The position numbers and the translations under genes are program-made. The notes under the pieces were generated by a model, which searched no databases, was not told where the DNA came from, and was given only the letters and a program-made list of their open reading frames with translations. This document shows, one piece after another, positions 1-8,238 of a DNA stretch of 64,000 bases; position 1 is the first letter of the stretch, and the number at the start of each line of letters is the position of its first letter. The stretch lies in the NCBI RefSeq assembly GCF_014646095.1, contig NZ_BMMU01000001.1, positions 186,001 to 250,000 on the forward strand, in the 5' to 3' direction. The stretch is from Streptomyces lacrimifluminis. Its GTDB lineage: Bacteria > Actinomycetota > Actinomycetes > Streptomycetales > Streptomycetaceae.

Positions 1-358
1 TCTTCGCCCGCCACTCCTGGATGATGCCGATGCCCGTGTTGGCGAGGATGACGTAGCCGAACAGGGTGTCCTGGAACGGGGCGACGAACATCATGATCAG
101 CCAGAGCACGCCGATGATCGCGTTGAACCGGGTGAAGACGTTGGCGCGGACGATCTCGGCGATGCTGCGGCTGCTGCGTACGGGGATGTCGTTGACCTCG
201 CCGCGGGCGACGCGGTCGGCGACTTCGGCGGCGCTGAGGCCCGGGGCGCGGGCGCCCTCGCCGGGTGCGCCTCCGCCGGGCGCCTTGCCCGGCGGGGTGC
301 CGGGGAGGGGGACCGGGTGCACAGGATCGAGTTCGGCGCCGGCGTCGATGTGCGTCAT
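1..358 (-). CDS. HAD-type cation-translocating P-type ATPase, N-terminus (partial)
   Basis: The first 119 codons of a larger gene whose remainder lies left of the window. The protein opens with a proline/glycine-rich stretch of about 40 residues. Then comes GLSAAEVADRVARGEVND, typical of the N-terminal regulatory domain of P-type ATPases. After that, about residues 83-112, is the first hydrophobic hairpin (FNAIIGVLWLIMMF). Such pumps move cations across the plasma membrane using ATP through a phospho-aspartate; the DKTG site itself is out of view, so the substrate is unknown. The ATG at 358 is the only reasonable start I see. Family call fairly sure, ion unknown. Confidence 0.75.
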   Translation of the reverse strand, partial: MTHIDAGAELDPVHPVPLPGTPPGKAPGGGAPGEGARAPGLSAAEVADRVARGEVNDIPVRSSRSIAEIVRANVFTRFNAIIGVLWLIMMFVAPFQDTLFGYVILANTGIGIIQEWRAK

Positions 359-540
359 GCGTTCGACGGTACGTGCGGATTTGGGGCTTCACCCGGTGAG
401 TGGGGCAAAGATCCGACCTGGGGAGGAGAGTGGGGTGAGGAGTGGTGCGGTGGTTGTAGTCGGGGGTGCGTAGGGGTCGGCGGGTGGGGGTGGTGGTGGG
501 GCGGGTTCGCCCCTGCCGCTCTTACCCGCCCCATCCTGTT

Positions 541-613
541 CCTGGGGGCTGCCGCCCCCAGACCCCCGCTTCGCCCTGAAGGGGCCTCGTCCTCAAACGC
601 CGGACGGGCTGAA
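541..613. repeat. Dispersed intergenic repeat, family A copy 1
   Basis: A 73-bp block beginning CCTGGGGGCTGCCGCCCC and ending CGCCGGACGGGCTGAA. It is nearly identical to 19403-19476 (one base shorter in the CTTCGCCCT part). It contains the hairpin CTGGGGGC/GCCCCCAG. It sits between the ATPase start and the DUF2530 stop, outside any gene. I recognise it as a REP-like element common in Streptomyces intergenic DNA; it may serve as a terminator or mRNA stabiliser. Confidence 0.85.
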
Positions 614-636
614 ATGCCCGGCCCGGATGGGAATGC

Positions 637-885
637 CTACTCCGACTGCGTCCTCTTGATCGCCGCCTCCCGACCCCGGACGTACCAGATGCCGATCAGG
701 CCCAGGCCCGTGCCCGCGAGGCATGTCCAGACCCACCACTCGTGGTTGTGGTCCTCGTACCAGCCGTAGAACGGGAGCTGGGCCAGGAAGAGGACGAACC
801 AGAGGAGGGTGAGGCCCGTGATGGTGGCGACGACCGGGCCCTCCAAGGGCTCCGGCGCCTCGTGCTTCGGTGTCCACTTCGCCAT
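637..885 (-). CDS. DUF2530 small membrane protein
   Basis: 82 aa starting MAKWTPKHEAPEPLEGP; a GTG two codons upstream (891) is also possible. Two hydrophobic spans (about residues 19-38 and 52-70) with a polar loop rich in His/Trp between them, then a short basic tail, predict a two-pass inner-membrane protein. The family DUF2530 is conserved in streptomycetes and of unknown function. It is divergent from the NCS2 permease, sharing a roughly 170-bp promoter region, an arrangement I recall as conserved; a link to purine transport is only a guess. Confidence 0.85.
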   Translation of the reverse strand: MAKWTPKHEAPEPLEGPVVATITGLTLLWFVLFLAQLPFYGWYEDHNHEWWVWTCLAGTGLGLIGIWYVRGREAAIKRTQSE

Positions 886-1056
886 GCGCACAGCTTACGA
901 GGCTGCCCCGCGGGTGCTCCGCAGGCCCATGGCTGCCCTTGTGCGGCAAGGGTCTACGCGCGGAGATGGCCATTCCGACCCCATATGTTCATACTGAAAC
1001 GACTTGAGCCTGGCTCTTTTCTTTCGTATGAAACGCCAACAGAAACACGAGTGCAC

Positions 1057-2487
1057 ATGTCCACCTCGGCCCCTGCCAAGGCTCCCTCCCGGGCCCCCGG
1101 TGCCCTTGACCGCCATTTCAAAATCTCGGAGCGGGGCAGCACCCTGTCCCGGGAGGTTCGCGGCGGTTTCGCCACCTTCTTCGCGATGGCCTACATCATC
1201 GTGCTGAACCCGATCATCCTCGGCAGCGCCAAGGACATGTACGGCCACCAGCTCGACAACGGCCAGCTGGTCACCGCCACCGCCGTGACCGCCGCCTTCA
1301 CCACGCTGCTCATGGGCGTCGTCGGCAACGTGCCCATCGCGCTCGCGGCGGGACTCGGGGTCAACACCGTCGTCGCGCTCCAGCTCGCGCCGCGTATGTC
1401 CTGGCCGGACGCCATGGGGATGGTCGTACTCGCCGGGTTCATCGTGATGCTGCTCGTCGCCACGGGGCTTCGTGAGCGGGTCATGAACGCCGTGCCGCTC
1501 GGGCTGCGCAAGGGCATCGCGATCGGTATCGGGCTGTTCATCATGCTGATCGGGCTCGTCGACTCCGGGTTCGTGACCCGGATCCCGGACGCCGCGCAGA
1601 CCACCGTGCCGCTGCAACTCGGCGGTGACGGTCACCTCAATGGCTGGCCGGTGCTCGTCTTCGTCCTGGGGGCCCTGCTCACCCTCGCGCTCATCACCCG
1701 CAAGGTGCCCGGCGCGATTCTGATCTCGATCGTCGCCATGACCGTGCTGGCCGTGGTCATCAACGCGGTCGCGACCGTGCCCTCCTGGGGACTCACCACG
1801 CCCAAGTGGCCCGGCAATCCGGTCGCCAGCCCCGACTTCGGGCTCATCGGCAAGGTCAGCCTCTTCGGCGGGTTCGACAAGGTCGGCGTGCTGACCGGCA
1901 CGCTCTTCGTCTTCACCGTCCTGCTCTCGTGCTTCTTCGACGCGATGGGCACGATCATGGGCGTCAGCGACGAGGCCAGGCTGACCGACGCCCAGGGCAA
2001 CATGCCCGGCATCAACAAGGTGCTGTTCGTGGACGGCATCGCCGTCGCCGCCGGCGGCGCCAGTTCCTCCTCCGCCACCACCTGCTTCGTCGAGTCCACC
2101 GCCGGTGTGGGGGAGGGGGCGCGGACCGGGTTCGCGAACGTCGTCACCGGTTCGCTCTTCGCCGTCGCGCTGTTCCTGACCCCTGTGGCTACGATGGTCC
2201 CGTCGCAGGTCGCCACCCCGGCCCTGCTCGCCGTCGGCTTCCTGATCCTGGCCGGTTCGGTCAAAGAGATCGACTGGGCCGACCACACGATCGCCGTCCC
2301 GGCCTTCGTGACGATGGTGATGATGCCGTTCACCTACTCGATCACCAACGGCATCGGCATGGGCTTCATCACCTTCGTGGTGCTGCGGCTGGCGGCGGGG
2401 CGCGGGCGGGAGATCCCGGTCGCCATGTACGTCGTCGCCGCCGTCTTCGGGTTCTACTACCTGATGCCGGCGTTGGGTCTGACCTGA
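1057..2487 (+). CDS. NCS2 family purine permease (AzgA-like)
   Basis: 476 aa. The segment GGFATFFAMAYIIVLNPIIL near residue 35 is the signature of the AzgA/PbuG branch of the NCS2 family, which imports hypoxanthine, guanine or adenine by proton symport. At least ten hydrophobic helices follow, and the FFDAMGT and GASSSSATTCFVESTAGV stretches are typical of the substrate-site helices. ATG 1057 was chosen because it opens the soluble N-tail found in homologues; an in-frame GTG lies at 1051. The stop codon TGA lies inside a run of GACCT repeats, so the coding end has been shaped by the repeat. Neighbouring divergent gene is DUF2530. Confidence 0.92.
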   Translation: MSTSAPAKAPSRAPGALDRHFKISERGSTLSREVRGGFATFFAMAYIIVLNPIILGSAKDMYGHQLDNGQLVTATAVTAAFTTLLMGVVGNVPIALAAGLGVNTVVALQLAPRMSWPDAMGMVVLAGFIVMLLVATGLRERVMNAVPLGLRKGIAIGIGLFIMLIGLVDSGFVTRIPDAAQTTVPLQLGGDGHLNGWPVLVFVLGALLTLALITRKVPGAILISIVAMTVLAVVINAVATVPSWGLTTPKWPGNPVASPDFGLIGKVSLFGGFDKVGVLTGTLFVFTVLLSCFFDAMGTIMGVSDEARLTDAQGNMPGINKVLFVDGIAVAAGGASSSSATTCFVESTAGVGEGARTGFANVVTGSLFAVALFLTPVATMVPSQVATPALLAVGFLILAGSVKEIDWADHTIAVPAFVTMVMMPFTYSITNGIGMGFITFVVLRLAAGRGREIPVAMYVVAAVFGFYYLMPALGLT

Positions 2488-2539
2488 CCTGACCTGACCT
2501 GACCTGACCTGACCTGACCTGACCTGACCTGACCTGACC
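2481..2539 (+). repeat. Pentanucleotide tandem repeat (GACCT)n
   Basis: Eleven perfect GACCT units (2481-2535) followed by a GACC remnant. The first unit and a half encode the last residues and the TGA stop of the NCS2 permease. Because the unit is 5 bp, the top strand meets TGA in every frame, whereas the bottom strand is open. Likely slippage-prone. Confidence 0.95.
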
Positions 2540-2564
2540 CATCCCATCCCGTCGGGCCTGGTCG

Positions 2565-2586
2565 CGGGGTGTTTTACGGCACCCCG
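2565..2586 (-). terminator. Hairpin at the end of the RHH gene
   Basis: CGGGGTG and CACCCCG form a 7-bp stem around an 8-base loop. It overlaps the stop codon of the minus-strand ribbon-helix-helix gene and lies between it and the convergent permease gene. Short for a Streptomyces terminator, but well placed. Confidence 0.4.
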
Positions 2587-2756
2587 TAGAACTTCTCCGT
2601 CTCCTCGACGGCGGTCTGGAACCGCTCGTCGAAGTCGTCACGAACGAGCGTCCGGACCACGTAGTCCTGCACGCTCATCCCCCTTTTCGCCGCATGGTCC
2701 CGGAGCCGGTCGAGCAGCTCCCCGTCTATCCGCAGGCTGAGCACGCTGGTCCCCAT
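2574..2756 (-). CDS. Ribbon-helix-helix (CopG/Arc-type) DNA-binding protein
   Basis: 60 aa. The N-terminus VLSLRIDGELLDRLRDHAAKRGMSVQDYVVRTLV fits the beta-strand, helix, helix pattern of ribbon-helix-helix repressors that bind DNA as dimers. The acidic/aromatic tail resembles the toxin-binding part of antitoxins. No toxin gene (PIN, RelE, MazF) lies next to it: the flanks are the NCS2 permease and the MarR promoter. It is therefore either an orphan antitoxin or a stand-alone regulator. The ATG at 2756 is the natural start. Confidence 0.75.
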   Translation of the reverse strand: MGTSVLSLRIDGELLDRLRDHAAKRGMSVQDYVVRTLVRDDFDERFQTAVEETEKFYGVP

Positions 2757-2878
2757 GGAGACGAGGGTCGCGGGCCGGTACGGGACGGCGGGGGGCTTTT
2801 TGCGTTCGGTTCACTCGTATGGGTGATGTGGAGGTTCCGTGGCCCTCATCACGGGCACCTCGGCGTGTTTCGAGTGGT

Positions 2879-2908
2879 CTTTAGTCAGAGTAATGAGTTA
2901 CGCTAAAG
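2879..2908 (+). promoter_or_regulatory. Candidate MarR operator and leaderless promoter
   Basis: Inverted arms CTTTAG and CTAAAG flank an inner repeat GTAA-TGAG-TTAC, just before the MarR gene ATG at 2912. A -10-like TACGCT (2899-2904) ends seven bases before the ATG and no Shine-Dalgarno is visible, so the message may be leaderless and autorepressed. Confidence 0.5.
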
Positions 2909-2911
2909 AAC

Positions 2912-3349
2912 ATGCCGGACCTAACCCATGGCGACGACGCTGCCGCCGTGAACTCCCTGCGCTCCGCCGTGATGCGCCTGTCGCGCCGACTCAAGCACCA
3001 GAGGGTCGACGAGTCACTGAGCCCCACCGAGATGTCGGTGCTGGGCACCCTTGCCCGCTGCGGCTCGGCCACGCCGGGCGAGCTGGCCCGCAAGGAGCAT
3101 GTGCAGCCGCCCTCCATGACTCGTATCGTCGCGTTGCTGGAGGGCAAGGGCCTGGTCCGGCTGGAGCCGCATCCCGAGGACCGGCGTCAGAAGGTCGTCA
3201 CCCCGACCGAGACCGCCGAAGCCATGCTCGAAGAGAGCCGCCGCAGACGGAACGCCTGGCTGGCCGGTCTGGTCGAGGACCTGGACGAGGACGAGTGGGC
3301 CAAACTGCGCGCCGCCGCCCCCGTACTGGAGAAGCTCGCACATCTGTAA
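2912..3349 (+). CDS. MarR family transcriptional regulator
   Basis: 145 aa. Residues about 35-105 form the winged helix-turn-helix (LSPTEMSVLGTLARCG...GELARKEHVQPPSMTRIVALLEGKGLV, then the wing EPHPEDRRQKVV). Flanking helices are for dimerisation, as in MarR. It lies 28 bp ahead of an MFS exporter gene in the same direction and most likely represses this pair through the palindrome at its own start, with release by an exported compound. No ligand can be inferred. Confidence 0.9.
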   Translation: MPDLTHGDDAAAVNSLRSAVMRLSRRLKHQRVDESLSPTEMSVLGTLARCGSATPGELARKEHVQPPSMTRIVALLEGKGLVRLEPHPEDRRQKVVTPTETAEAMLEESRRRRNAWLAGLVEDLDEDEWAKLRAAAPVLEKLAHL

Positions 3350-3377
3350 GCAGGACCCCGCAAGGAGGCGATTACCT

Positions 3378-4967
3378 TTGAGTTCGGGAACCGGAGCAGA
3401 CTCCGCACCCGCACCAGCCGCCCACGACTCCCAGCCCGCTCCCTATCCCACAGCTCCCCGTCCCACAGCTCCCCATCCCGCCGCGCCTGCGGCTCCCGCC
3501 GCACCCGCGACTCCCGCCTCGGCCGTGGTTTCTGCCGCGCCGGTGACTTCCTCCGCGGCTGTCGATCGCCCGGAGCCGTCCGCCGGTCCCCCCGCGCCTT
3601 CCGGCGAGGTGGAGTCCCCCCGCCCAGGCTCCCGCGGCGCGATGTTCAGTTCCCTGAAGGTCCGGAACTACCGCCTCTTCTTCCTCGGCCAGGTCGTCTC
3701 CAACATCGGGACCTGGATGCAGCGCATCGCCCAGGACTGGCTGGTCCTCAGCCTCACCGGCTCCTCGACCGCCGTCGGCATCACGACCGCGCTGCAGTTC
3801 CTGCCGATGCTGCTCTTCGGCCTGTACGGCGGTGTCCTCGTCGACCGGCTGCCCAAGCGCCCCACGCTGCTCGTCACACAGGCGATGATGGCCGTCACCG
3901 GCCTCGCGCTCGCCGCCCTGACCCTCACGGGTGGGGTCGAGGTCTGGCACGTCTACCTCGCCGCCTTCGCCGTCGGTCTCGCCACGGTCGTCGACAACCC
4001 GGCCCGGCAGTCCTTCGTGTCCGAGTTGGTCGAGCCCGACCAGCTCCAGAACGCCGTCAGCCTCAACTCCGCGAACTTCCAGTCCGCGCGCCTCGTCGGA
4101 CCCGCCGTCGCCGGTGTGATGATCACCGGCGTCGGCACGGGCTGGGCCTTTTTCTTCAACGGTCTGTCCTTCGTCGCCCCCATGGCCGCCCTGCTCCTCA
4201 TGCGCGGCCGTGAACTGCGCGCCGTGGAACGGGCGCCGCGTGCCAAGGGGCAGTTGCGCGAGGGCCTGCACTATGTCGCCGGGCGACCCGAGCTGATCTG
4301 GCCGATCGTACTCATCGGGTTCATCGGTACCTTCGGCTTCAACTTCCCGGTCGTCCTCTCGGCCTACGCGGACGACGTCTTCCACGCGGGAGCCGGCGCG
4401 TACAGCCTCTTCAACACCCTGATGGCGGTCGGCTCCCTGACCGGCGCCCTGCTCGCCGCCCGGCGCGGTACGGCCAGGCTGCGCGTCCTCGTCGCGGCGG
4501 CCGTGGCCTTCGGCGCGCTGGAGGTCGTGGCCGCGTTCGCCCCGTCCCTGTGGCTGTTCGCGCTGCTGATGATCCCGATCGGCATCGCCGGCCTCACGGT
4601 CAACGTCACGGCGAACACCTCGGTCCAGATGGCCACCGACCCGGCCATGCGCGGCCGGGTCATGGCCCTGTTCATGATGGTCTTCATGGGCGGTACGCCG
4701 CTGGGCGCACCGGTGGTCGGCTGGATCACCGACGCGTACGGCCCCCAGGTCGGCCTCGCTTTCGGCGGCGTCGTCGCGACGGCCGCCGCTCTGGCTGTCG
4801 GCCTGGTTCTGGCCCGGGTGGGCGGTCTGAAGGTCTCCGCCGTCTGGAACTCCGGACACCCGCGCGTCAGCTTCGTCAAGCGGGAGGAACAGGCAGAGCG
4901 AGCAGAGCAAGACGTGCAAGAGGTGCGGGACGGGGAACGGCGGGAGCCCGTGACTTCCGGGGCGTGA
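3378..4967 (+). CDS. MFS transporter (MFS_3/EntS-like)
   Basis: 529 aa. The start is TTG, supported by AAGGAGG nine bases upstream (3362-3368). The first ~85 residues are Ala/Pro-rich and probably disordered. Then MFSSLKVRNYRLFFLGQVVSNIG begins a 12-helix major facilitator of the MFS_3 type, usually exporters of drugs or siderophores. The loop VDRLPKRPTLL between helices 2 and 3 is the family's charged motif. A charged tail (KREEQAERAEQ) ends it. It probably forms an operon with the MarR gene before it and ThpR after it. Confidence 0.88.
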   Translation: MSSGTGADSAPAPAAHDSQPAPYPTAPRPTAPHPAAPAAPAAPATPASAVVSAAPVTSSAAVDRPEPSAGPPAPSGEVESPRPGSRGAMFSSLKVRNYRLFFLGQVVSNIGTWMQRIAQDWLVLSLTGSSTAVGITTALQFLPMLLFGLYGGVLVDRLPKRPTLLVTQAMMAVTGLALAALTLTGGVEVWHVYLAAFAVGLATVVDNPARQSFVSELVEPDQLQNAVSLNSANFQSARLVGPAVAGVMITGVGTGWAFFFNGLSFVAPMAALLLMRGRELRAVERAPRAKGQLREGLHYVAGRPELIWPIVLIGFIGTFGFNFPVVLSAYADDVFHAGAGAYSLFNTLMAVGSLTGALLAARRGTARLRVLVAAAVAFGALEVVAAFAPSLWLFALLMIPIGIAGLTVNVTANTSVQMATDPAMRGRVMALFMMVFMGGTPLGAPVVGWITDAYGPQVGLAFGGVVATAAALAVGLVLARVGGLKVSAVWNSGHPRVSFVKREEQAERAEQDVQEVRDGERREPVTSGA

Positions 4968-4981
4968 GTACGGTGAGCGCC

Positions 4982-5572
4982 ATGAGTGCCACGAACACCG
5001 TCAGACTGTTCGCCGCCGTACTGCCGCCAGCGGACGTCTCCGAGCAACTCGCCTACGCGGTGGCCGGGTTGAGGGGCCTGCCGGGTGCGGACGGGCTGCG
5101 GTGGACCGGCGTACCCGGCTGGCACTTCACCCTCGCCTTCTACGGCGAGGTGGCCGAGGGCGTCGTACCGGACCTGTCGGAGCGGCTGGCGCGGGCCGCG
5201 CGGCGTACGGACGCGTTCGCACTGGCGGTGCGCGGCGGCGGGCAGTTCGGGCACGGGCGGGCGCTGTGGGCGGGCGCCGCCGGTGAGGTGGACGCGCTGC
5301 GTCTGCTGGCGGACCGCGCGGAGGCGGCGGGGCGGAAGGCGGGCGTCGACATGGGGGAGCACCGGCACTACAAGCCCCACCTCACCGTGGCGCGCAGCCG
5401 CGAGGCCTTCGAGGTGCGGCCGTACGCCGAGGCCCTGGACGCCTTCACCAGCCGCACGTGGACGGTGGACGACCTGGCGCTCGTACGCAGCAATCTGCCG
5501 AAGTCGGGGGTGCCGGGGGAGCAGCCCCGGTACGAGGTGGCCGCCCGTTGGTCCCTCGGCGCGGCCGGTTAG
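4982..5572 (+). CDS. thpR: RNA 2',3'-cyclic phosphodiesterase (2H family)
   Basis: 196 aa. Two HxTx motifs, HFTL at His48 and HLTV at His133, are the catalytic pair of the 2H phosphoesterase fold that opens 2',3'-cyclic phosphates on RNA ends. The opening RLFAAVLPP is typical of ThpR/LigT. ATG 4982 was chosen; in-frame GTGs at 4964 (overlapping the MFS stop) and 4973 would add six or three residues. Length normal for the family. Co-directional with and 14 bp from the MFS gene, so possibly co-transcribed. Confidence 0.9.
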   Translation: MSATNTVRLFAAVLPPADVSEQLAYAVAGLRGLPGADGLRWTGVPGWHFTLAFYGEVAEGVVPDLSERLARAARRTDAFALAVRGGGQFGHGRALWAGAAGEVDALRLLADRAEAAGRKAGVDMGEHRHYKPHLTVARSREAFEVRPYAEALDAFTSRTWTVDDLALVRSNLPKSGVPGEQPRYEVAARWSLGAAG

Positions 5573-5582
5573 GCTCGGCGGC

Positions 5583-5672
5583 GTGAATCCGAAAATCCGG
5601 AACCGGGTGATGGCCGGTGTGCTCGTACTGATGTTCATGGTGGTGGCGGTGGCGGCGGCGGTCGGGAAGTGA
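5583..5672 (+). CDS. 29-aa single-pass membrane peptide
   Basis: GTG start ten bases after the thpR stop. It reads VNPKIRNRVMAGVLVLMF, continues with an alanine/valine helix and ends in GK. A basic N-terminus followed by about 18 hydrophobic residues predicts a tiny membrane-inserted peptide. I recall near-identical small proteins next to thpR in other Streptomyces, which supports it being real; function unknown. Likely translated with thpR. Confidence 0.6.
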   Translation: MNPKIRNRVMAGVLVLMFMVVAVAAAVGK

Positions 5673-5759
5673 CGCGGAAGCAGCGCGGGAAGTGGCGTAG
5701 GCAGGGCCTCGCGCACGTCGCCTTCCGACCGCCGCCCACCTGCTAGGGCTGCTGCCCGC

Positions 5760-6752
5760 TCACCAGGCGAAGGCCTCCGGTGACGGGCCGGGGCCCGGGA
5801 AGATCTCGTCGAGCGAGGCCAGCAGCTCCTCGCTCAGCTCCAGCTCGGACGCCCGTACCGCCGACTCCAACTGCTCCGCGGTGCGCGGGCCGACGATCGG
5901 GCCGGTGACACCGGGGCGGGTGAGCAGCCAGGCCAGAGCCGCCTCGCCGGGCTCGATGCCGTGCTTGTCGAGCAGGTCCTCGTACGCCTGGATCCGGGCG
6001 CGTGAGGTGGGATCGGCGAGGGTGTCGGCCGCGCGGCCACTGGCACGCCGGCCGCCCTGGACCTCCTTCTTGATGACGCCTCCGAGCAGCCCGCCGTGCA
6101 GCGGCGACCAGGGGATGACGCCGAGCCCGTACTCCTGCGCGGCCGGGATGACCTCCATCTCGGCGCGCCGTTCCGCGAGGTTGTAGAGGCACTGCTCGCT
6201 GACGAGCCCGATGGTGCCGCCGCGCCGGGCGGCGATCTCGTTGGCCTGGGCGATCTTGTACCCCGGGAAGTTGCTCGAACCCGCGTAGAGGATCTTCCCC
6301 TGCTGTACGAGCACGTCGACCGCCTGCCAGATCTCCTCGAACGGAGTCGAGCGGTCGATGTGGTGGAACTGGTAGACGTCGATGTAGTCGGTCTGGAGGC
6401 GCTTCAGCGACGCGTCCACCGCACGGCGGATGTTGAGCGCGGAGAGCTTGTCGTGGTTGGGCCACGCCTCGCCCTCGGCGGCCATGTTGCCGTACACCTT
6501 GGTGGCGAGGACCACCTTGTCGCGCCGCTCACCGCCCTGGGCGAACCAGTTCCCGATGATCGATTCCGTACGGCCCTTGTTCTCGGCCCAGCCGTAGACG
6601 TTGGCGGTGTCCACGAAATTCAGCCCCGCGTCCAGCGCCGAGTCCAGGATCTTGTGACTGGTGGGTTCGTCGGTCTGAGGTCCGAAGTTCATGGTGCCGA
6701 GGACGAGTCGGCTGACCTTGAGTCCCGTGCGTCCGAGCTGCGTGTACTTCAT
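5760..6752 (-). CDS. Aldo/keto reductase
   Basis: 330 aa, full length. Starts MKYTQLGRTGLKVSRLVLGTMNFG, the classical AKR opening. The catalytic tetrad is visible: Asp in FVDTANVYG, Tyr in the same motif, Lys in VLATKVYGN and His in VYQFHHID. The C-terminal GPIVGPRTAEQLESAV is the NADPH-binding end. Reduces an unknown carbonyl in the cytoplasm with NADPH. Stand-alone gene; the next gene on this strand (AhpD-like) ends 139 bp upstream, with a terminator between. Confidence 0.93.
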   Translation of the reverse strand: MKYTQLGRTGLKVSRLVLGTMNFGPQTDEPTSHKILDSALDAGLNFVDTANVYGWAENKGRTESIIGNWFAQGGERRDKVVLATKVYGNMAAEGEAWPNHDKLSALNIRRAVDASLKRLQTDYIDVYQFHHIDRSTPFEEIWQAVDVLVQQGKILYAGSSNFPGYKIAQANEIAARRGGTIGLVSEQCLYNLAERRAEMEVIPAAQEYGLGVIPWSPLHGGLLGGVIKKEVQGGRRASGRAADTLADPTSRARIQAYEDLLDKHGIEPGEAALAWLLTRPGVTGPIVGPRTAEQLESAVRASELELSEELLASLDEIFPGPGPSPEAFAW

Positions 6753-6843
6753 GACTGTTCAGCCAACGTCGTGGAGTGCGCTCTAGGCAAGGGGGGGCGG
6801 GGGGCGGCGTCGGGCATTGACGCCGCCCTGTGGTCGGTGCCTG

Positions 6844-6877
6844 CTGCCGGGCGGTCCCACCCGGGGCCGCCCGGCAG
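6844..6877 (-). terminator. Terminator after the AhpD-like gene
   Basis: A perfect 11-bp stem, CTGCCGGGCGG with CCGCCCGGCAG, around a 12-base loop. It lies 15 bp beyond the stop of the AhpD-like gene. Confidence 0.65.
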
Positions 6878-6891
6878 GGGCGTGGCTGTCG

Positions 6892-7371
6892 TCAGAGCTG
6901 GGCGAACATGCCGGGCTCGTAGTCGCCGGCGGGCTGCTGGACGATGACGTTCATCCGGTTGAAGGCGTTGATGAGGGTGATGGTGAGGACCAGTGCGGTG
7001 AGCTGCTCCTCGTCGTAGTACTTGGCGGCGTTCGCCCAGGCCTCGTCCGTGACACCTCCGGCCGCGTCCGCGATGCGGGTGCCCTGCTCGGTCAGTTCCA
7101 GTGCGGCGCGTTCGGCGTCGGTGAAGACCTTGGCCTCGCGCCAGGCCGCGACCAGGTGGAGGCGCTGTGCGGTCTCGCCCGCGGCGGCGGCGTCCTTGGT
7201 GTGCATGTCGGTGCAGAAGCCACAGCCGTTGATCTGGCTGGCGCGGAGCCGCACCAGCTCCTGCGTCGCTTCCGGCAGGGCCGAGTCCGCCGCCGCCCTG
7301 CCCGCCGCGACGAGGTGCTTCGTGGCCTTGGCGGCGAGGGGGCTGGCGAAGAGGTTCAAACGGGCTTCCAT
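6892..7371 (-). CDS. Carboxymuconolactone decarboxylase/AhpD-like protein
   Basis: 159 aa. The motif GCGFCTDMHTKDA near residue 52 gives the CxxC-x(n)-H redox site of AhpD-type proteins. The surrounding LVRLRASQINGCGFC matches the family's core helix. Probably an alkylhydroperoxidase-like thiol peroxidase in the cytoplasm. The start ATG follows GGAGGAG. Divergent from the RibD-C reductase at 7600; about 230 bp lie between them. Confidence 0.9.
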   Translation of the reverse strand: MEARLNLFASPLAAKATKHLVAAGRAAADSALPEATQELVRLRASQINGCGFCTDMHTKDAAAAGETAQRLHLVAAWREAKVFTDAERAALELTEQGTRIADAAGGVTDEAWANAAKYYDEEQLTALVLTITLINAFNRMNVIVQQPAGDYEPGMFAQL

Positions 7372-7599
7372 GGTGGGCTCCTCCGTCTTTGCTGCTGCCT
7401 TTGTCGGGCGTTACACACGAATGACGGGACGGAGCGGCGGGATGTGACATGCGAGAGAGAATGTGATGTGGGTCTCGTCGGCGCCCGTGGGTGAGGTTTC
7501 GTGTCGCCGGGGTGTCGAATGCGTCGGTTCCCGATCGACGTGGGAGTGAAGGAAGCACATCCCAGGACTTCAGACCTCAGAACCCAGGAGCACACCACC

Positions 7600-8235
7600 G
7601 TGACCGACAGCGTGACCGTGACCGCGGACCTGGCCATCTCCCTCGACGGCTTCATCGCCGGCACCGGTGTCACCCTCGACAACCCGGGAGGTGACGGCGC
7701 CGAGCCGCTCTTTGAGTGGATCCACAACCTGGCGAGCTGGCGGGAGCGCCAGGGCATGACCGGCGGGGAGGAGAACCGCGACTCCGAGCTGATGCGCGAG
7801 TGGTTCGACGCCACCGGAGCGGTGGTCATGGGCCGGATGATGTACGACACCGGCGAGAAGTTCTGGGGAGACAACCCCCCGTTCCGGACCCCGGTGTTCG
7901 TGCTCACCCACCGCCCTCGGCCCAGCCTGGTCAAGGAGGGCGGCACCACCTTCACCTTCGTCACCGACGGCATCCACAGCGCCCTCGACCGGGCGAAGGA
8001 GGCGGCCGGGGGCCGGAACGTCGACATCGCGGGCGGGGCGAACACGGTGCGGCAGTACCTCGCGGAGGGGCTCGTCGACGAACTGCAACTGCACGTCGTA
8101 CCCGCGCTCCTCGGCGACGGCCTGCGGCTCTTCGAGGGGCTGGGCCCCGGGCGGCGGACCCTTGAGCAGGTCAGGGTGGTCGGCACGCCTCTCGCCACCC
8201 ACCTGAAGTACCGCTTCGTGGCAGTTGGTTGCTAG
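7600..8235 (+). CDS. Dihydrofolate reductase-like protein (RibD C-terminal domain)
   Basis: 211 aa. The GTG start at 7600 is backed by CAGGAG at 7585-7590. The opening TADLAISLDGFIAG and the later VDIAGGANTVRQYLAEGLVDELQLHVVPALLGDGLRLF are the hallmarks of the RibD_C/YyaP group. These use NAD(P)H and share the DHFR fold. The substrate is unknown; no riboflavin genes are near, so a role in riboflavin synthesis is unlikely. Confidence 0.88.
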   Translation: MTDSVTVTADLAISLDGFIAGTGVTLDNPGGDGAEPLFEWIHNLASWRERQGMTGGEENRDSELMREWFDATGAVVMGRMMYDTGEKFWGDNPPFRTPVFVLTHRPRPSLVKEGGTTFTFVTDGIHSALDRAKEAAGGRNVDIAGGANTVRQYLAEGLVDELQLHVVPALLGDGLRLFEGLGPGRRTLEQVRVVGTPLATHLKYRFVAVGC

Positions 8236-8238
8236 ATG

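Noticed and set aside
2481..2539. GACCT repeats as a CRISPR-like or attachment site
   Set aside because: Simple 5-bp microsatellite without spacers or neighbouring cas or integrase genes.
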